The notes beneath the pieces were generated by a model that was not told the DNA's origin, searched no databases, and worked only from the letters and a program-made list of their open reading frames with translations. Shown in pieces: positions 63,027-64,000 of a DNA stretch of 64,000 bases. How positions within the stretch are numbered: the stretch's first letter is position 1; every line of letters starts with the position of its first letter. The position numbers were made by a program, and so were the translations under genes. The stretch is from Margaritispora aquatica. Its lineage: Eukaryota; Ascomycota; Leotiomycetes; Helotiales; Discinellaceae. Where the stretch lies: the NCBI GenBank assembly GCA_007644065.1, contig VJWN01000028.1, forward strand, positions 310,001 through 374,000. Direction: 5' to 3'.

Positions 63027-64000
63027 ATGGTCCTTATGGCACAGAACGGCAACACAGCAACGATGGCTTTCGCCCCCGTGTTGACGGCGATGGCCACTAT
63101 GCGCGATGGTCAGAGGGAGCAGAAAATGGCGGCACATCAATACTTGGAGACTTTTCAGAAGTCGGTATGTTTCTTGGTATAAATCAGTTTCATGAGGCAA
63201 GAGGCTCATAACTTAACAGGCAGAAGCATGGCAAGTGACTATCGGTATTCTACAATCTGAAGCAGATGCAGAGGCAAAGCTCTTTGCAGCAACGACTCTC
63301 CGCGGAAAGGCAGGTGCACATGGCCAACAATTAGGGTTTGGGCTAATTTCGCAAGATCACCTACGATGTCAGTCAAATATCACAGCAAGCTCTCCCGGAA
63401 CTTCGAAACTCTGTACTACAGCTCCTGAAATCTTTCGCCACCGGTCCGAAACCAATACGTATTCAGTTATGTGTTTGCCTAGCGATTCTATCGATTCAGA
63501 TGACGGAGTGGAAAGATGTGATCTCTGCAGTTGTTAGTGCGCTGGGAGATTCCCAGAGCCACGCCTGTATCCTGGATTTCTTAAAAGTCCTTCCCGAGGA
63601 GGTTACCGAAGGACGTAAAATCAATTTGACTGTATGTGGGCCGAGAAACACCATCCCGCAAGCACCTAGAACGGCGTTGGGTCGGGGAGAAAGCAGCTAT
63701 ATCAGAATCTAATACATCGTACTAGGAAGATGAGTTGGCACAGAGAACTCAGGAACTTTTAGGAGACAACGCTGGTCTGGTTTTACAACTTTTAGTTACA
63801 TATGCTCAGTCATCAGGTATGGATCTACCCCAATCTTCAATAAGGATAAAAATGATTGATGTATACGCAGCGACTGCGGCTACCGATCCTCTACTCCTTG
63901 AGGTTGTCACGTCTTGGCTAAGAGAAATACCCGTGGCTGATGTTATCAACTCTCCCCTCCTCGAGATTGCTTTTGGTGCCTTGAACTCTGACCGATCCTT
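63027..64000 (+). CDS. Mtr10 / transportin-SR family nuclear import receptor (5' part)
   Basis: Exons 63027-63164, 63220-63309, 63356-63631, 63726-63816 and 63871 to the window end; the gene continues beyond. The joined peptide is a HEAT-repeat importin-beta-like start: FAPVLTAMATM, AHQYLETFQKS, EAEAKLFAATTLRGK, ITYDVSQ, LRNSVLQLLKSF, RIQLCVCLAIL, EWKDVISAV and FLKVLPEEVTEGR. This is the order seen in Mtr10/transportin-3, which imports SR-type mRNA-binding proteins and is linked to tRNA transport. The second ATG at 63036 (MAQNGNTA) is the more likely start. The second intron (63310-63355) has a GC donor and an AAG acceptor with a CTAAT branch site; only this choice keeps the conserved LRGK-ITYD frame. 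Confidence 0.88.

Noticed and set aside
1..64000. CRISPR arrays, rRNA or tRNA genes
   Set aside because: No spaced direct repeats of CRISPR type, no rRNA-like sequence, and no convincing tRNA TΨC-loop motif were found by eye. A tRNA search program could still find one.

Overview
The window is nuclear DNA of a filamentous ascomycete. The evidence is short spliceosomal introns (about 44-100 bp, GTRNGT donors, CTAAC-like branch sites, YAG acceptors), a CreA-type carbon-catabolite repressor, ROT1, exocyst Sec5, a mitochondrial NAD-isocitrate dehydrogenase, and recurrent TACC/GGTA microsatellites. A leotiomycete is my best guess, but that is inference only. All gene models below were spliced by eye.

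Layout. 1-2334: no supported gene, one heptamer tandem repeat. 2335-4388 (+): lectin-like single-pass membrane protein. 5035-6100 (-): alpha/beta-hydrolase esterase. 6697-7813 (-): disrupted unrecognised gene. 8053-9430 (-): SAM-dependent O-methyltransferase interrupted by an in-frame stop. The esterase, the broken gene and the methyltransferase lie on one strand and may be the worn remains of a small metabolic locus. 10282-11190 (+): trypsin-like serine protease. 11655-11862 (+): doubtful small spliced ORF.

11863-41038 is a roughly 29 kb stretch in which only one gene is convincing: creA (23551-24849, minus), with two Cys2His2 fingers and no intron. The rest is crowded with di-, tri-, tetra-, hexa- and octanucleotide repeats, homopolymers and perfect palindromes. 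The creA leader could carry a poly-threonine uORF and a second uORF overlapping the creA start.

41039-45763: a small secreted cysteine-containing protein (+) and a cytochrome P450 with four exons (+).

46986-64000 is gene-dense housekeeping DNA: DExH-box RNA helicase (+), exocyst Sec5 (-), NAD-isocitrate dehydrogenase subunit (+, divergent from Sec5), membrane-anchored histidine acid phosphatase (+), ROT1 (-), 5-formyltetrahydrofolate cyclo-ligase (+, divergent from ROT1), and the 5' part of a Mtr10/transportin-SR importin (+), cut by the window end.

The contrast between the dense right third and the repeat-rich surroundings of creA is the main structural feature. I found no CRISPR, rRNA, tRNA or intact transposon, and no clearly novel multi-gene system. 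The most interesting points are the decayed methyltransferase locus, the creA gene desert and possible uORFs, two GC-AG introns, and the lectin-ectodomain membrane protein.
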